NCBI GenBank assembly: GCA_964539665.1 | Contig: CAZIKB010000174.1 | Coordinates: 1 to 10,557 of the forward strand | Direction of reading: 5' to 3' | Length of the DNA stretch: 10,557 bases | DNA from: CAZIKB01 sp964539665 | Lineage (GTDB): Bacteria; Zhuqueibacterota; Zhuqueibacteria; Oceanimicrobiales; Oceanimicrobiaceae | In this document: in pieces, positions 1 through 7,271 of the stretch | Position numbering within the stretch: the first letter of the stretch is position 1 | How the letters are laid out: every line of letters begins with the position of its first letter | Made by a program: the position numbers and the translations under genes | Notes under the pieces: generated by a model | Told to the model about the DNA's origin: nothing | Databases searched by the model: none | What the model saw: only the letters and a program-made list of their open reading frames with translations

Positions 1-805
1 GGTTGATACTTTCATCGATTCGATTGTCACGTGCCAAAGTCCTGGGAATCCTCGGTCTGAGTAACACATCGCAACTGGGTTTAGAGAAGAAAATTTCGGG
101 ATCGGTTTTCCAGCCAAGAAGTTTGAGGAAATATGGTTCAAGTTGGGACCGAAATGGAATTTTTCTATTTCGTTCGCTTTTAATAGACTTGGCGTGAATC
201 GCGAATACAAAATCGGCTTCTTCGGAATAGAGGATTTCCGTATCCAGTGGGTAAAATATTGCTCCGTCTGCTAACTTCATGCCTCCAAGCTGCTTTTCTT
301 CTAACAGCAGCGGCATGGCCAAACTTGCACGGACAGCATCGAACACGCGCCCATGTCGTAATATGACACTTTTTTGCGATGCCTTGTCGGATGCCAGGAC
401 AAAAAAAGGGATTTTCAGTTCATAAAATTCTGGATCCCAGCCTGCCATTTTTCGTAATTCCTTGGTTAGTTGTTCGCCATTAGAACGGCCAAGACCATAG
501 AGGCTCTTGTCGGTTTTTACTGCTTGAACAACGCCGTCTCTTTCAAACAACTCGATTGCAAATTCACGAATCTCTTCAGGTGACAGACCGCTCGCATAAA
601 GAGCACCTACAACTGCTCCCATGCTTGTTCCAGAAATCATATTTACTTCTATCTTGTGCTCTTTAAGTGCTATCAGCAAACCAATATCCGCAAGGCCACC
701 TGGGATTCCAGGGCCTAATGCCACGCCAATTTGATTCGCTTCTTTCAGCCTACCTGCATTGGGCGAAATGGTAATGCGAGTACGACTATGCAATAATGTG
801 CTCAT
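1..805 (-). CDS. Patatin-like phospholipase, partial (C-terminus beyond left edge)
   Basis: Predicted serine lipid acyl hydrolase of the patatin family (RssA/YlbK-like), expected to cleave acyl chains from phospholipids with a Ser-Asp dyad. The open frame runs 268 codons from ATG 805 to the left edge without a stop. Visible motifs: the glycine-rich oxyanion segment ALGPGIPGGLADIG (residues 29-42), the nucleophile elbow GTSMG with Ser61 (59-63), and the DGA motif with Asp180. The start is set by a strong ribosome site, AAGGAGGG at 818-811, five bases before the ATG. No signal peptide is evident, so the visible part looks cytoplasmic. It lies about 50 bp downstream of the TonB receptor on the same strand and is probably cotranscribed with it. 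Oddity: the oxyanion loop has Gly36 where bacterial relatives usually carry Arg/Lys, and Asp40 where His is common (family knowledge). Family call is firm; substrate unknown. Confidence 0.9.
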   Translation of the reverse strand, partial: MSTLLHSRTRITISPNAGRLKEANQIGVALGPGIPGGLADIGLLIALKEHKIEVNMISGTSMGAVVGALYASGLSPEEIREFAIELFERDGVVQAVKTDKSLYGLGRSNGEQLTKELRKMAGWDPEFYELKIPFFVLASDKASQKSVILRHGRVFDAVRASLAMPLLLEEKQLGGMKLADGAIFYPLDTEILYSEEADFVFAIHAKSIKSERNRKIPFRSQLEPYFLKLLGWKTDPEIFFSKPSCDVLLRPRIPRTLARDNRIDESIN

Positions 806-810
806 CTATT

Positions 811-818
811 CCCTCCTT
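811..818 (-). promoter_or_regulatory. Ribosome binding site of the patatin gene
   Basis: AAGGAGGG on the minus strand, five bases before ATG 805. It is close to the full anti-16S complement and fixes the patatin start. Confidence 0.75.
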
Positions 819-837
819 GTTTTAGAAACTTAACTTG

Positions 838-850
838 AACAATTATTGTT
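838..850. repeat. 13-bp palindrome in the receptor-patatin gap
   Basis: aacaat-t-attgtt is a perfect inverted repeat in the 50-bp gap between the receptor stop and the patatin start. Its 11-bp core acaattattgt recurs at 7278-7288 in front of the ATPase gene. It could be a weak hairpin or a binding site. It is AT-only around the centre and lacks a following T run on the minus strand, so I do not call it a terminator. Confidence 0.35.
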
Positions 851-855
851 TACTT

Positions 856-3519
856 TCAAAATCCAATCTCAAATCCCAAACGCACAGACATCGGTGGTTG
901 GTATCTCGTTGGTAATTTATACAGCGGATTGGCATTGATCTGGTTACCATTCTCATCGACGTTGAAGAAATGGACTTGGTCAAAGTCGACCGGATCGCTT
1001 AGGCTGCCAATGTGCAGTATATCTAAAATAAGTCTTTGGTTCCATTTTGTACCAGCCAGCCTCCCAACATCATAAACAAAGCGTAAATTCCAATCCCAAA
1101 TGGATGATGTCCGGCCCACAGTACCGCGTGGTTGAAGGAAAGTGTAGAACGGTGGTCCAATCTTAGAGCCCCCGAACTCGTTAAGAGGCGTTCCACTGGA
1201 CCACGAGAAAATAGTACCGACCGTAAATCCGAAATCAAACTTATATGAGCCGGAAAACTTCAGAACATGTGTTCTGTCATTGGGCAGGAGTCCGTCAGCG
1301 TCGACCAACGTTTCCAATTCGCTAAAAGAGCCACTTGCATTTGGAGCCCACCAAGCGAAATCTGAATTAAACAGTCCGGAATAGTTGCCTTCTGTTCTCG
1401 ATAGGACATAGGACGTCAAAAAGTTAAATGGGCCGGCCCGAGAGGTCGCCAGTGACAATTCGAAGGCCTTATACTCTCGTCTGACCTTTGGGAATACGGT
1501 CATTCGTCCGTATCCCGGGTTGCCAACAAGATTTTCGCGTGTCTCAGGGTGACGCCCACCTTCGATCGTTCTGCGCAATGTGCGATAAATACCCCGGATA
1601 CCCAATTTTAAAAAGGCGCCAAACTGGCGTTCATAACCAAGAGTGAATTCATCGAAGTGATTGCCTTCTAAATCTTCTATTTTTGGTAAGATCGTACTGG
1701 ATCTTGCTACAACAGTATCGGCTCCCGAAGTGTCCATACGTGGATCCTGAGAATAATTAATTCGAAAGACCTGAACTCCTCCATTATGGTTAATATGAGA
1801 AAACCAGGTTGCTAACTCCTGATAAAAACGGCCAAAAGATCCAATAATCTTCTGTGAGCCAAGCTCTCCAGGCTGAAAGATGAATCCAACTCGTGGCTGG
1901 TACTGATCCAAAATCTCTTGCGCTACATTGCCATCACTGTCTATCAGATATTGCCCGTCCCAGCGCAAACCGAAGTTTAACCTTAATCTCGGATGCACTA
2001 ACCAAGAATCCTGCACAAAAAGCGATGGACATCGGTGGTGAAGTGTTCCATGTCTACTCGACTTCCAAATTTGGAAAAATGATTCGCCAAACTTTTTAAT
2101 GGTTAGGCCGCGATTATTAACGTCGAGCCGATTGTTTTGAAATGCTAATCCAGCTTTTACTATATGGTTGTTCAACATCATTGTAGCAGTGAAGCCAACT
2201 TCAGTAAAGATGCTCAAGTCGTCGGGGTTAAGCGGGTAGCCTCCAGAAGCGATGCCTGTGGTGGCATCTAAGAAAAATGGCTCTGAACGACCCTGGTCTG
2301 TGGCGGCTACATTCTTTTCCTTACGAGTAGAGTGGGAAATAAATGCATCTAGCAGAATATTCTTGTTTAAAAGGTGAGTTGTTTTTAATGAAACATTAAT
2401 ACCACCACGTTCTATGTCGCCGAGAAATGGATCTGGATTCTCGAAACTACCGATTGTCCCAACACTCCCAAACCACTCCCCTACTCCTCGACGGTCGCTT
2501 GGGTCTCCGAATATGGTAAATATGAGGTTCGTATTTTCCGTTGGCTGCCAAGTTAGTTTTCCCGCAAAAATGTGAGATGTTGTGCGATCCTCAAAAAAGC
2601 CGACTCCTGGTATTTGAACGTCTTCTCGTTCAAATGTGGGATTGTAAGCCGCAAAAAACCATAACTTGTCACGCACAATAGCCCCACCAATCCCAAAACC
2701 GAAATCAAATTGAGAAAAATCACCCGTAACCGGCTCGGTTACACCCTGTCTGGGATCACCCGAAAATCGGTTATTGGCAAAGAAACCAAATACCCGGGTC
2801 TCCAACTCATTCCCTCCGCCATGGGTTACCACGTTAACGAGTCCACCTAACGAACTGCGATATTCCGCTTCGTAACCTCCAGTCTTGACTTCGACCTCTT
2901 TGACAAAATTGTAGGGAAGGTTGGTGCCCGTCATTCCTCGAAATGGATCGGTAGCGTTAACTCCATCGATAAAGTATTTGTTTTCCAAACCAGTACTACC
3001 GGCGAAGTTTGTTTCATCTCCCAGAAAGCTCGTGTTTGTATGAGCAAGCAAAGCCGTTATACTTCTATAATTCCTCTCAACTGGTAGAGTTGAATACACT
3101 TCTACCTCCAGGTTGTCGCCATAAGCCGTGCTGTTAGGGTCGATAACTGGCTTAGTACTCGTTACGATGACTTCAGACATTTCAATTGTGCGCTGCGCAA
3201 GGTGAATTTCTCCCAGAGTGGTAGTTTTACCAAGACGGATTGGGACATTATCATACTGAATTTCATGATGTGCTATGTGTGTGATCTTGACTTTTGCTAA
3301 TCCAACCGGCAGTGAAAGCACCCTGAACCAACCCGCCTTGTTGGAAGTCGAACCCCGGACACCCTGGATATTCTCTCCGGTTACGGATATATTGCAGGTT
3401 GGCAGCGGCTGGCCTTGCCCATCATACACGCGACCTTGTAAGTTACCGGTTACTTGTTGTGACCAACTGAGTGCCGGCAGCAACATGGTTACGGCTATAA
3501 AATATACATGTCTGTTCAT
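856..3519 (-). CDS. TonB-dependent outer-membrane receptor, carboxypeptidase-regulatory-like domain type
   Basis: Predicted 887-residue outer-membrane gated channel of the Oar/SusC-like kind, importing an unknown ligand with TonB energy. Residues 1-20 form a signal peptide (hydrophobic FIAVTMLLPAL, likely cut after SWS). A carboxypeptidase-regulatory-like beta-sandwich follows at about 25-108 (GRVYDGQGQPLP onward). Next come a TonB-box-like stretch SEVIVTS (115-121) and the plug at about 125-235, with FIDGVNATDPF near 183-193 and GYEAEYRSSLGGLVNVVT (215-232). The rest is beta-barrel, ending in LGFEIGF with the terminal Phe expected for BAM-dependent insertion. A start four codons upstream (3531) is possible, but GGAGG at 3529-3525 sits five bases before ATG 3519 and overlaps the earlier ATG, so 3519 is preferred. 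It lies about 130 bp downstream of the kinase gene and 50 bp upstream of patatin. The frame is intact. Ligand cannot be told from sequence. Confidence 0.93.
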   Translation of the reverse strand: MNRHVYFIAVTMLLPALSWSQQVTGNLQGRVYDGQGQPLPTCNISVTGENIQGVRGSTSNKAGWFRVLSLPVGLAKVKITHIAHHEIQYDNVPIRLGKTTTLGEIHLAQRTIEMSEVIVTSTKPVIDPNSTAYGDNLEVEVYSTLPVERNYRSITALLAHTNTSFLGDETNFAGSTGLENKYFIDGVNATDPFRGMTGTNLPYNFVKEVEVKTGGYEAEYRSSLGGLVNVVTHGGGNELETRVFGFFANNRFSGDPRQGVTEPVTGDFSQFDFGFGIGGAIVRDKLWFFAAYNPTFEREDVQIPGVGFFEDRTTSHIFAGKLTWQPTENTNLIFTIFGDPSDRRGVGEWFGSVGTIGSFENPDPFLGDIERGGINVSLKTTHLLNKNILLDAFISHSTRKEKNVAATDQGRSEPFFLDATTGIASGGYPLNPDDLSIFTEVGFTATMMLNNHIVKAGLAFQNNRLDVNNRGLTIKKFGESFFQIWKSSRHGTLHHRCPSLFVQDSWLVHPRLRLNFGLRWDGQYLIDSDGNVAQEILDQYQPRVGFIFQPGELGSQKIIGSFGRFYQELATWFSHINHNGGVQVFRINYSQDPRMDTSGADTVVARSSTILPKIEDLEGNHFDEFTLGYERQFGAFLKLGIRGIYRTLRRTIEGGRHPETRENLVGNPGYGRMTVFPKVRREYKAFELSLATSRAGPFNFLTSYVLSRTEGNYSGLFNSDFAWWAPNASGSFSELETLVDADGLLPNDRTHVLKFSGSYKFDFGFTVGTIFSWSSGTPLNEFGGSKIGPPFYTFLQPRGTVGRTSSIWDWNLRFVYDVGRLAGTKWNQRLILDILHIGSLSDPVDFDQVHFFNVDENGNQINANPLYKLPTRYQPPMSVRLGFEIGF

Positions 3520-3524
3520 AATGG

Positions 3525-3529
3525 CCTCC
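3525..3529 (-). promoter_or_regulatory. Ribosome binding site deciding the receptor start
   Basis: GGAGG followed by CCATT and ATG (3519). The longer reading frame would begin inside this element (ATGGAGG), which argues for the shorter protein whose N-terminus is a clean signal peptide. Confidence 0.7.
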
Positions 3530-3651
3530 ATTACTAGAATAAATATATTGTTTCAACAAACTGTCCTAGCGTAAAAAGTAAAATCAATGGGTGTTTCAAC
3601 TTCTCTGACAGAAAACAATAGTTTACACAATCACTCACCATGGAAAAGAAC

Positions 3652-5454
3652 TCATTCGTCCCATCCGACTTTTTTTAGTAATGCTCTAAACCTTGGCTCT
3701 GAACGCAGACTGTCCCACACTGGAGAAATAATCAGACCTACCATCCTCTCATGTTCAAGATAGGCAGTCTCAAGCAAATCTAATGCTCTTTCCTTTTGTC
3801 CCAGGCCCAAGTACACCCTGCTAAGCTTAGTTTTCCTGATTTTCGGACACAGCTCAGGATTGCTCAGCTTATCCAGTATCTGTCCGGCCAGTTTTTTTTT
3901 GCCAGCGACGGCATAAGAATACGCCAGGAAAACTGAGGCCATACTACACTTCTTTCCCAAATTCAATTCATTGGATTTCTTAAACGCCGCTATCGCTTCA
4001 TCATAGAGACCTTTATGTAGGTAGGCCAAACCGAGGTTGTAGTGCGCCAGGAAATAATTGGGATACATTTCAAGCGTCTTGTTGAATTTTTCAATAGCCT
4101 TGTCATGTTCACGTGCATAAAGGTATGGCCAGCCCTGCTTGGTCATAATCTCCTTCGAAAGTGGGTCGAGCTCCAATGCAATTTGAAGCTCTTCACTGGC
4201 TTCTTCGAATCGTCCTGCTAGGCATAAAAAAGTGGTAGCATATACATCGTGGGCATGGGCGTAACTGGGATTGAGTGTTATTGCATGTTTATAATCCTGT
4301 TCAGCGCGGCGCCAATCACTTCCGTCTGACATTAGTAATGCTTTCGCGACATAGGCCTCTGCCAGTGTACTATCAATTTTAATAGCCCTGCTAACTGCCA
4401 ACATGGCTTTCTGTTTCGCTTCCGAGGCTGAAATGGTGCTTCCAAAACCTGACTCAAATGTGTACGCCTCGCAGAGGCCTGTGTAAGCTGCTGCGTATAG
4501 CGAATCTATCGCAATAGCTTTCTGGAAATACTCAATGCCCTGCCAGTATTTTCTATCTGCGAGTTGCAGCCGCCCTTTGAGATATGCTTCATGTGCTTCG
4601 GGATTGACTTCCCGGACATTTGCAAAACGACTTTCCTCAGCGGGCCTGAGCTTAACTTTTACCTGCCTGGCAATTGCCTGCGCAATTTCTGCCTGTAACG
4701 TCAAGATATTGCTCATTTCACGTTCATAATTTTCTGCCCAGACATATTCATTGGTCTGGGTATGAATCAGTTTTGGAGATATCCGAACTGTTTCACCCTG
4801 CTTCATGATTGTCGCTATAATCACATACTCGACATTTAACTCCATCGCAATTTCCGCTATCGGCTTGGGATTGTTTTTGTACTGCATTACTGAAGACTGG
4901 GCAATAACACGTAAACCCGCTATCTTGGTCATATCTGTGATCAAGGCATCCGTCATGCCAAAGGTGAAATACTCATCCTTAACTTCCTCGGTCGGACTCG
5001 TCAACGGCAGAATCGCAATCGAAACTGGTCTTGCCTCTATCGCTGCGGTGCGCAATAGGTAAAACGCCAGAGCAATTAACAAAACCGTGGTAGCTGCGAG
5101 CGAACGAAAGAGCTTAATACGCTGTTTTCGCGTCAGCCTGCCCAGGCGGCGTTTTTTTGCCATGCCATCTCTGAGGCCTTCTCTCGCCGCCTCCAGGTCT
5201 CGGAGCATCTCCAAGTTCTGGTGACGATCATCAGGATTTTTGGATAAAGCCCGTTCAATTATCTGGGCTATTTCATTTGGGATATCAACAGGCAAAACCT
5301 CCGGTTCTTCATGCAAAATAGAATAGACCACCGCCTGCTCATAATCTCCTTTGAAAGGCTGCTCACCAGTGAGCATTTCGTAAAAAACAACTGCCAATGA
5401 CCAGATATCGGTGCGGTGATCCACGGCTGCCCCTTGAGCCTGTTCCGGCGACAT
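3652..5454 (-). pseudogene. Kinase fragment C: C-lobe, membrane anchor, TolB-like domain and TPRs
   Basis: Third and longest frame, 600 residues from MSPEQ. It has the kinase C-lobe (APE-equivalent SPE at 2-4, DIWSLAVVFYEML at 16-28, and the conserved Arg in PDDRH). A basic juxtamembrane stretch (about 99-114) is followed by one transmembrane helix (about 116-134). A TolB-like domain of the kind found in adenylate-cyclase and kinase fusions spans about 142-270 (VSIAILPLTSPTEEVKDEYF, then LRVIAQSSVMQY). Helical TPRs run from about 285 to 575, with clear units at AIEYF/AIAID-type and NYFLAHYNLGLAYLHKGLYDEAI. With the kinase inside, the TPR part would lie in the periplasm. An automated annotation might call this an independent TPR protein; the kinase C-lobe at its front shows it is the 3' part of a longer gene. 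Confidence 0.8.
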
Positions 5455-5459
5455 GTAGG

Positions 5460-5732
5460 CTATATAGTACCCATGGTCATGCCGCTTTTGGTAAGCTGTG
5501 TTCGTCCAGCTAATTTGGCCAGTCCAAAATCAACAATCTTCACTTCATCATCTTCGGTGATTAAAATATTGGCAGGTTTGATGTCGCGGTGAATTATATC
5601 CTTCGAATGGGCTTTCGCTAAACCAGAGGCGATCTGCATGGCTATGCCAATGGCTTCGTCCGTTGGCAGTGGACCACGTTCAATTCTGTCCTTCAGGGTT
5701 TCGCCGTCATAATACGCCATGGCGATGAACAT
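5460..5732 (-). pseudogene. Kinase fragment B: catalytic and activation segments
   Basis: Second frame. Counting from its first Met (MFIAMAYYDG), it contains the catalytic loop HRDIKPAN with Asp50 and Asn55 and the magnesium-binding DFG at 68-70. It then has an activation segment rich in Thr/Ser (TQLTKSGMTMGT) that would hold the autophosphorylation sites. It stops at TAG (5462-5460) exactly where GT-x-x-YMSPEQ should continue. The Met is internal to the original gene and not a real start; no ribosome site precedes it. Confidence 0.8.
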
Positions 5733-5995
5733 TTGCCCATCGGCTCCCCAGGGGCAGGCTTAGTTTCATCAATTTCATAGATAGTACCAATATTTGGATG
5801 ATCCAGCGCAGAAGACGCTTTGGCCTCGTGGATGAAGCGTTTTTTTTCATTATCGTTTGCACTGAGATGATGTGGCAGAAATTTGAGAGCTACAAAGCGG
5901 TCAAGTTTGGTGTCCTCGGCTTTGTAAACGACACCCATGCCGCCTTCGCCGAGCTTCTCCAAAATCCGATAATGTGAAACGGTCTTTCCAATCAT
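5693..5995 (-). pseudogene. Kinase fragment A: N-lobe
   Basis: First frame of the broken kinase. From ATG 5995 it carries the ATP-binding glycine loop LGEGGMG (residues 15-21), the beta-3 lysine in VALK (Lys38), and the alpha-C glutamate in FIHEAKA (Glu57), followed by SALDHPNI and the hinge approach. After DETKPAPGE the frame departs from the family (MGKCSSPWRI...), locating the first break just before that point. It overlaps the next frame by about 40 bases. Confidence 0.8.
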
Positions 5996-6105
5996 TGAAA
6001 CAAACCTTCTCAATATGTGGATTTGCTATCTTAATGAAAAATAGAAAAATTACCTACGGACTGTGTCAGGAAAGAATCGGTGAAACTCGCAATCAGAGTC
6101 GATAA

Positions 6106-6123
6106 GGGAGATCCAAATCTCCC
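6106..6123 (-). other. Hairpin in the presumed kinase 5' leader
   Basis: gggagat-ccaa-atctccc is a perfect 7-bp stem with a 4-base loop, about 110 bases upstream of the kinase ATG. It would lie in the 5' leader if the candidate promoter at 6178-6204 is used. No T run follows on either strand, so it is not a standard terminator. Function unknown. Confidence 0.4.
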
Positions 6124-6177
6124 AACCATTTCCAATATCAGAGTAAAAATCGCAAGGAATTCAGGCTATAATATATG

Positions 6178-6204
6178 ATTATGAATAAATTGTTAAAAAG
6201 TCAA
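6178..6204 (-). promoter_or_regulatory. Possible sigma-70-like promoter for the kinase gene
   Basis: Minus strand TTGACT (6204-6199) and CATAAT (6183-6178) with a 15-base spacer, shorter than ideal. It points at the kinase gene about 180 bases away. It lies in AT-rich DNA where such matches arise by chance, and the organism may use other promoter rules. Confidence 0.28.
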
Positions 6205-6459
6205 GGATAAATTTAGGCGAGTTTAAATTTAATTGTCTGAGATAAGTTGATTAACATCGTACAAGTCAATTGTATTTCTTTTCATTTTATTACAAAACCA
6301 GTGCAAAAATTGGACACCATGAATTATTTTAGGAACTCAGTAAAGATAATCACAGAAATATCATTCTTTGGAATCATTTTGCTAAATTACTTTAGATGTT
6401 GTTATTCATACTTCAACACATCAATCCAGAAAAAAGCTCATAATCTTTGGCTTTCTATA

Positions 6460-6516
6460 CTACTCGTATCTGAGTCCCATCACCGGATTAGCCAACGCAG
6501 CTTTGGCAGCCTGATT
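6460..6516 (-). pseudogene. Remnant 1: last 18 codons of a MacB-type ABC permease
   Basis: The minus strand reads NQAAKAALANPVMGLRYE then TAG (6462-6460). This matches the conserved end of the nearby permease (YQAIRAAMANPVTALKYE, then TAG at 8698-8696). The match stops abruptly upstream of the Asn codon. It is too short to function and is read as the surviving 3' end of a deleted permease gene. It is the most diverged of the three remnants and lies in the same orientation. Confidence 0.65.
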
Positions 6517-6558
6517 TAAATTGACAGTAGGCAGTACAGACCGATTGCTAATTACAAT

Positions 6559-6635
6559 CTGTCAAATGAAAACTTTACTCATATCGCAACACCAGCGCAG
6601 GATTAGCCGTTGCCGCTCGAATCGCCTGGTAACTC
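6559..6635. repeat. 77-bp direct repeat, copy A (partner 7019-7095)
   Basis: It starts with ctgtcaaatgaaaac, includes 16 bases beyond the stop codon of remnant 2, and continues into its last 20 codons. It differs from the copy at 7019-7095 at only three positions (6566, 6617, 6629). Similarity drops sharply after 6635. Copies are 460 bp apart, in the same orientation. Confidence 0.8.
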
Positions 6636-6756
6636 AGCTTAAGTAATGCAATAGCCAATGCCAGTGCACCTGCCAGCAAAAATGTCCACCAGCCAATATT
6701 GATCGGTAGACAAAGTTCTGCAGCCATGTGTTCAAAGCATAATTTGCGATGGGCCA
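6575..6756 (-). pseudogene. Remnant 2: about 60 C-terminal codons of an ABC permease, frameshifted
   Basis: Minus-strand homology starts at WPIANYALNTWLQNFVYR (codons from 6756) and continues, after a one-base loss near 6701-6706, with INIGWWTFLLAGALALAI and onward to SYQAIRAATANPALVLRYE and TAA (6577-6575). It corresponds to the last transmembrane helix and tail of the intact-type permease (WPAAYLGLDQWLQNFAYK, GIGWWTFLIAGALALVI). The upstream part of the gene is missing, and upstream codons lose homology. A 65-residue open frame starting at 6772 exists only because of the frameshift and is not a real protein. Confidence 0.8.
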
Positions 6757-6772
6757 CATTGTATCTCAACAC

Positions 6773-7018
6773 CCTTCAAAACACTATTGACTTTTATCGT
6801 AAAAAATGCTGAAAGACAATTGTATTCTAACACTATTTATGTTAAAATCCAATGGTGTTTTCTGAGGCCAAGGCGCCTGGAAACTATCAAGTGTCATTTT
6901 CTTTTGGTTTTGTGCAGACCATCACATTATTCGTTGGAAAAATGTGATCATATTCACATTTTAATAAGATTACTTGAAATAAGACAGTATTTTATTTCTG
7001 CTGACTGCCAACTGCGAA
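6773..7018. other. Spacer between permease remnants
   Basis: AT-rich DNA with no supportable gene; a plus-strand open frame (6787-7029) has no recognisable family. It contains a CRP-type inverted repeat and the beginning of a heptad repeat, both listed separately. Confidence 0.5.
6939..6962. promoter_or_regulatory. CRP/FNR-family-type operator-like inverted repeat
   Basis: aaaatgtga-tcatat-tcacatttt: two perfect 9-bp arms around 6 bases, containing TGTGA-N6-TCACA, the CRP family consensus core with the A/T flanks also preferred by CRP. A third half-site (atcacatt, 6921-6928) precedes it and could pair alternatively with aatgtgat (6941-6948). No intact gene starts nearby in either direction; only permease remnants flank it. 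So it is either a relic promoter region of a lost gene or a coincidental inverted repeat. Confidence 0.45.
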
Positions 7019-7034
7019 CTGTCAACTGAAAACT
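7003..7034. repeat. Short heptad tandem repeat
   Basis: gactgcc, aactgcg, aactgtc, aactgaa, aact: about 4.5 copies of a 7-bp unit AACTGNN, running directly up to the stop of remnant 3. A decayed form (ctgtcaaatgaaaact) stands at the same place after remnant 2, and related units occur in inverse orientation at 6521-6540. Confidence 0.55.
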
Positions 7035-7095
7035 TTACTCATATCGCAACACCAGCGCAGGATTAGCCGTTGCCGCCCGAATCGCCTGATAACTC
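7019..7095. repeat. 77-bp direct repeat, copy B (partner 6559-6635)
   Basis: 74 of 77 positions match copy A. It covers the 3' end of remnant 3 plus the downstream bases, which here belong to the heptad repeat. The next 100 bases of the two remnants are much less alike, so the boundary is not simply protein conservation. Confidence 0.8.
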
Positions 7096-7196
7096 ACTGT
7101 CATGAAAGCAATGAGCAATGCTAACGCTCCTGCCATTACAAATATCCACCAGCTAATATTAATCCGGTATGCAAAATCTTGCAGCCATAGATCCAT
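7035..7196 (-). pseudogene. Remnant 3: last 53 codons of an ABC permease, frame intact
   Basis: An open frame from ATG 7196 reads MDLWLQDFAYRINISWWIF, then a hydrophobic helix (VMAGALALLIAFMTVSYQAI), and ends in RAATANPALVLRYE and TAA (7037-7035). It equals the last transmembrane helix and tail of MacB-type permeases; homology stops just upstream of WLQDF. The first Met aligns inside the family sequence, and there is no ribosome site, so this is a 5'-truncated remnant and not a small membrane protein gene, although expression as one cannot be excluded. Confidence 0.75.
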
Positions 7197-7223
7197 TTCT
7201 TTATTTTTGGGCTTGCTTTAATG

Positions 7224-7257
7224 TGATAATTTATTTATATTAGTGCATAAATTATCA
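7224..7257. repeat. Alternative inverted repeat overlapping the 29-bp palindrome
   Basis: tgataattta (7224-7233) pairs with taaattatca (7248-7257) around 14 bases. The second arm is also the left arm of the adjacent 29-bp palindrome, so the two hairpins or cruciforms would be mutually exclusive. Confidence 0.5.
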
Positions 7258-7271
7258 GATAATTTATGCAC
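7243..7271. promoter_or_regulatory. Perfect 29-bp palindrome upstream of the ATPase gene
   Basis: Arms gtgcataaattatc (7243-7256) and gataatttatgcac (7258-7271) are perfect complements around one base. The palindrome lies 99 bases before the ATPase ATG. A second palindrome, gacaat-t-attgtc, follows at 7277-7289, and a smaller hairpin ttcaata/tattgaa at 7318-7341. The symmetry with a one-base centre suits a homodimeric regulator site better than an RNA terminator, and no T run follows. Autoregulation of the ATPase gene or an insertion scar are both possible. Confidence 0.5.

Larger units (their letters stand above)
3652..5995 (-). pseudogene. Ser/Thr protein kinase-TolB-like-TPR gene, broken by two indels
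   Basis: Three consecutive minus-strand reading frames together encode one Hanks-type kinase fused to a membrane anchor, a TolB-like domain and TPRs. The breaks are a 1-base loss in or near the GGGG at plus 5746-5749 and an extra TA in the TATATA-like stretch near 5461-5466. Adding one G and removing one TA gives 2343 bases, a 780-residue protein with no other interruption. The restored joins read PAPGGADGQMFIAMAYY and GTIAYMSPEQ, both typical of the family. ATG 5995 is preferred over TTG 6013 because MIGKTVSHYRILEKLGEGG is the usual beginning and AGAAGG lies at proper spacing upstream. As written, the cell could not make an active kinase unless the indels are sequencing errors or are bypassed. 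Neighbours downstream are the receptor and phospholipase. Confidence 0.85.
6014..6459. other. Intergenic region upstream of the kinase
   Basis: About 450 bases without a supportable gene. The left half holds the hairpin and candidate promoter listed separately. The right half (about 6240-6459) is AT-rich. It carries a plus-strand open frame (6247-6519) rich in Ile/Phe/Ser with no family resemblance and no ribosome site, and the end of that frame runs antisense through a permease remnant, so I do not call it a gene. Confidence 0.5.

Noticed and set aside
3275..3574. Plus-strand frame antisense to the receptor
   Set aside because: It overlaps the signal-peptide and carboxypeptidase-like coding region in another frame; a shadow of a well-supported gene.
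5454..5756. Programmed ribosomal frameshifting in the kinase
   Set aside because: Neither site has a classic slippery heptamer with a convincing downstream structure, and two events of different size would be needed.
6247..6519. Plus-strand 90-codon open frame
   Set aside because: No ribosome site, no family resemblance, and its 3' third is antisense to a recognisable permease remnant.
6575..6772. 65-residue membrane protein gene on the minus strand
   Set aside because: Its N-terminal 20 residues are a frameshifted reading of the permease sequence WPIANYALNTWLQNFVYR, so it is a remnant and not a gene.
6787..7029. Plus-strand 80-codon open frame
   Set aside because: It runs through the CRP-like inverted repeat and the heptad repeat, has no ribosome site and no domain signal.
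7003..7034. CRISPR array
   Set aside because: Units are 7 bp and contiguous, with no spacers and no cas genes.
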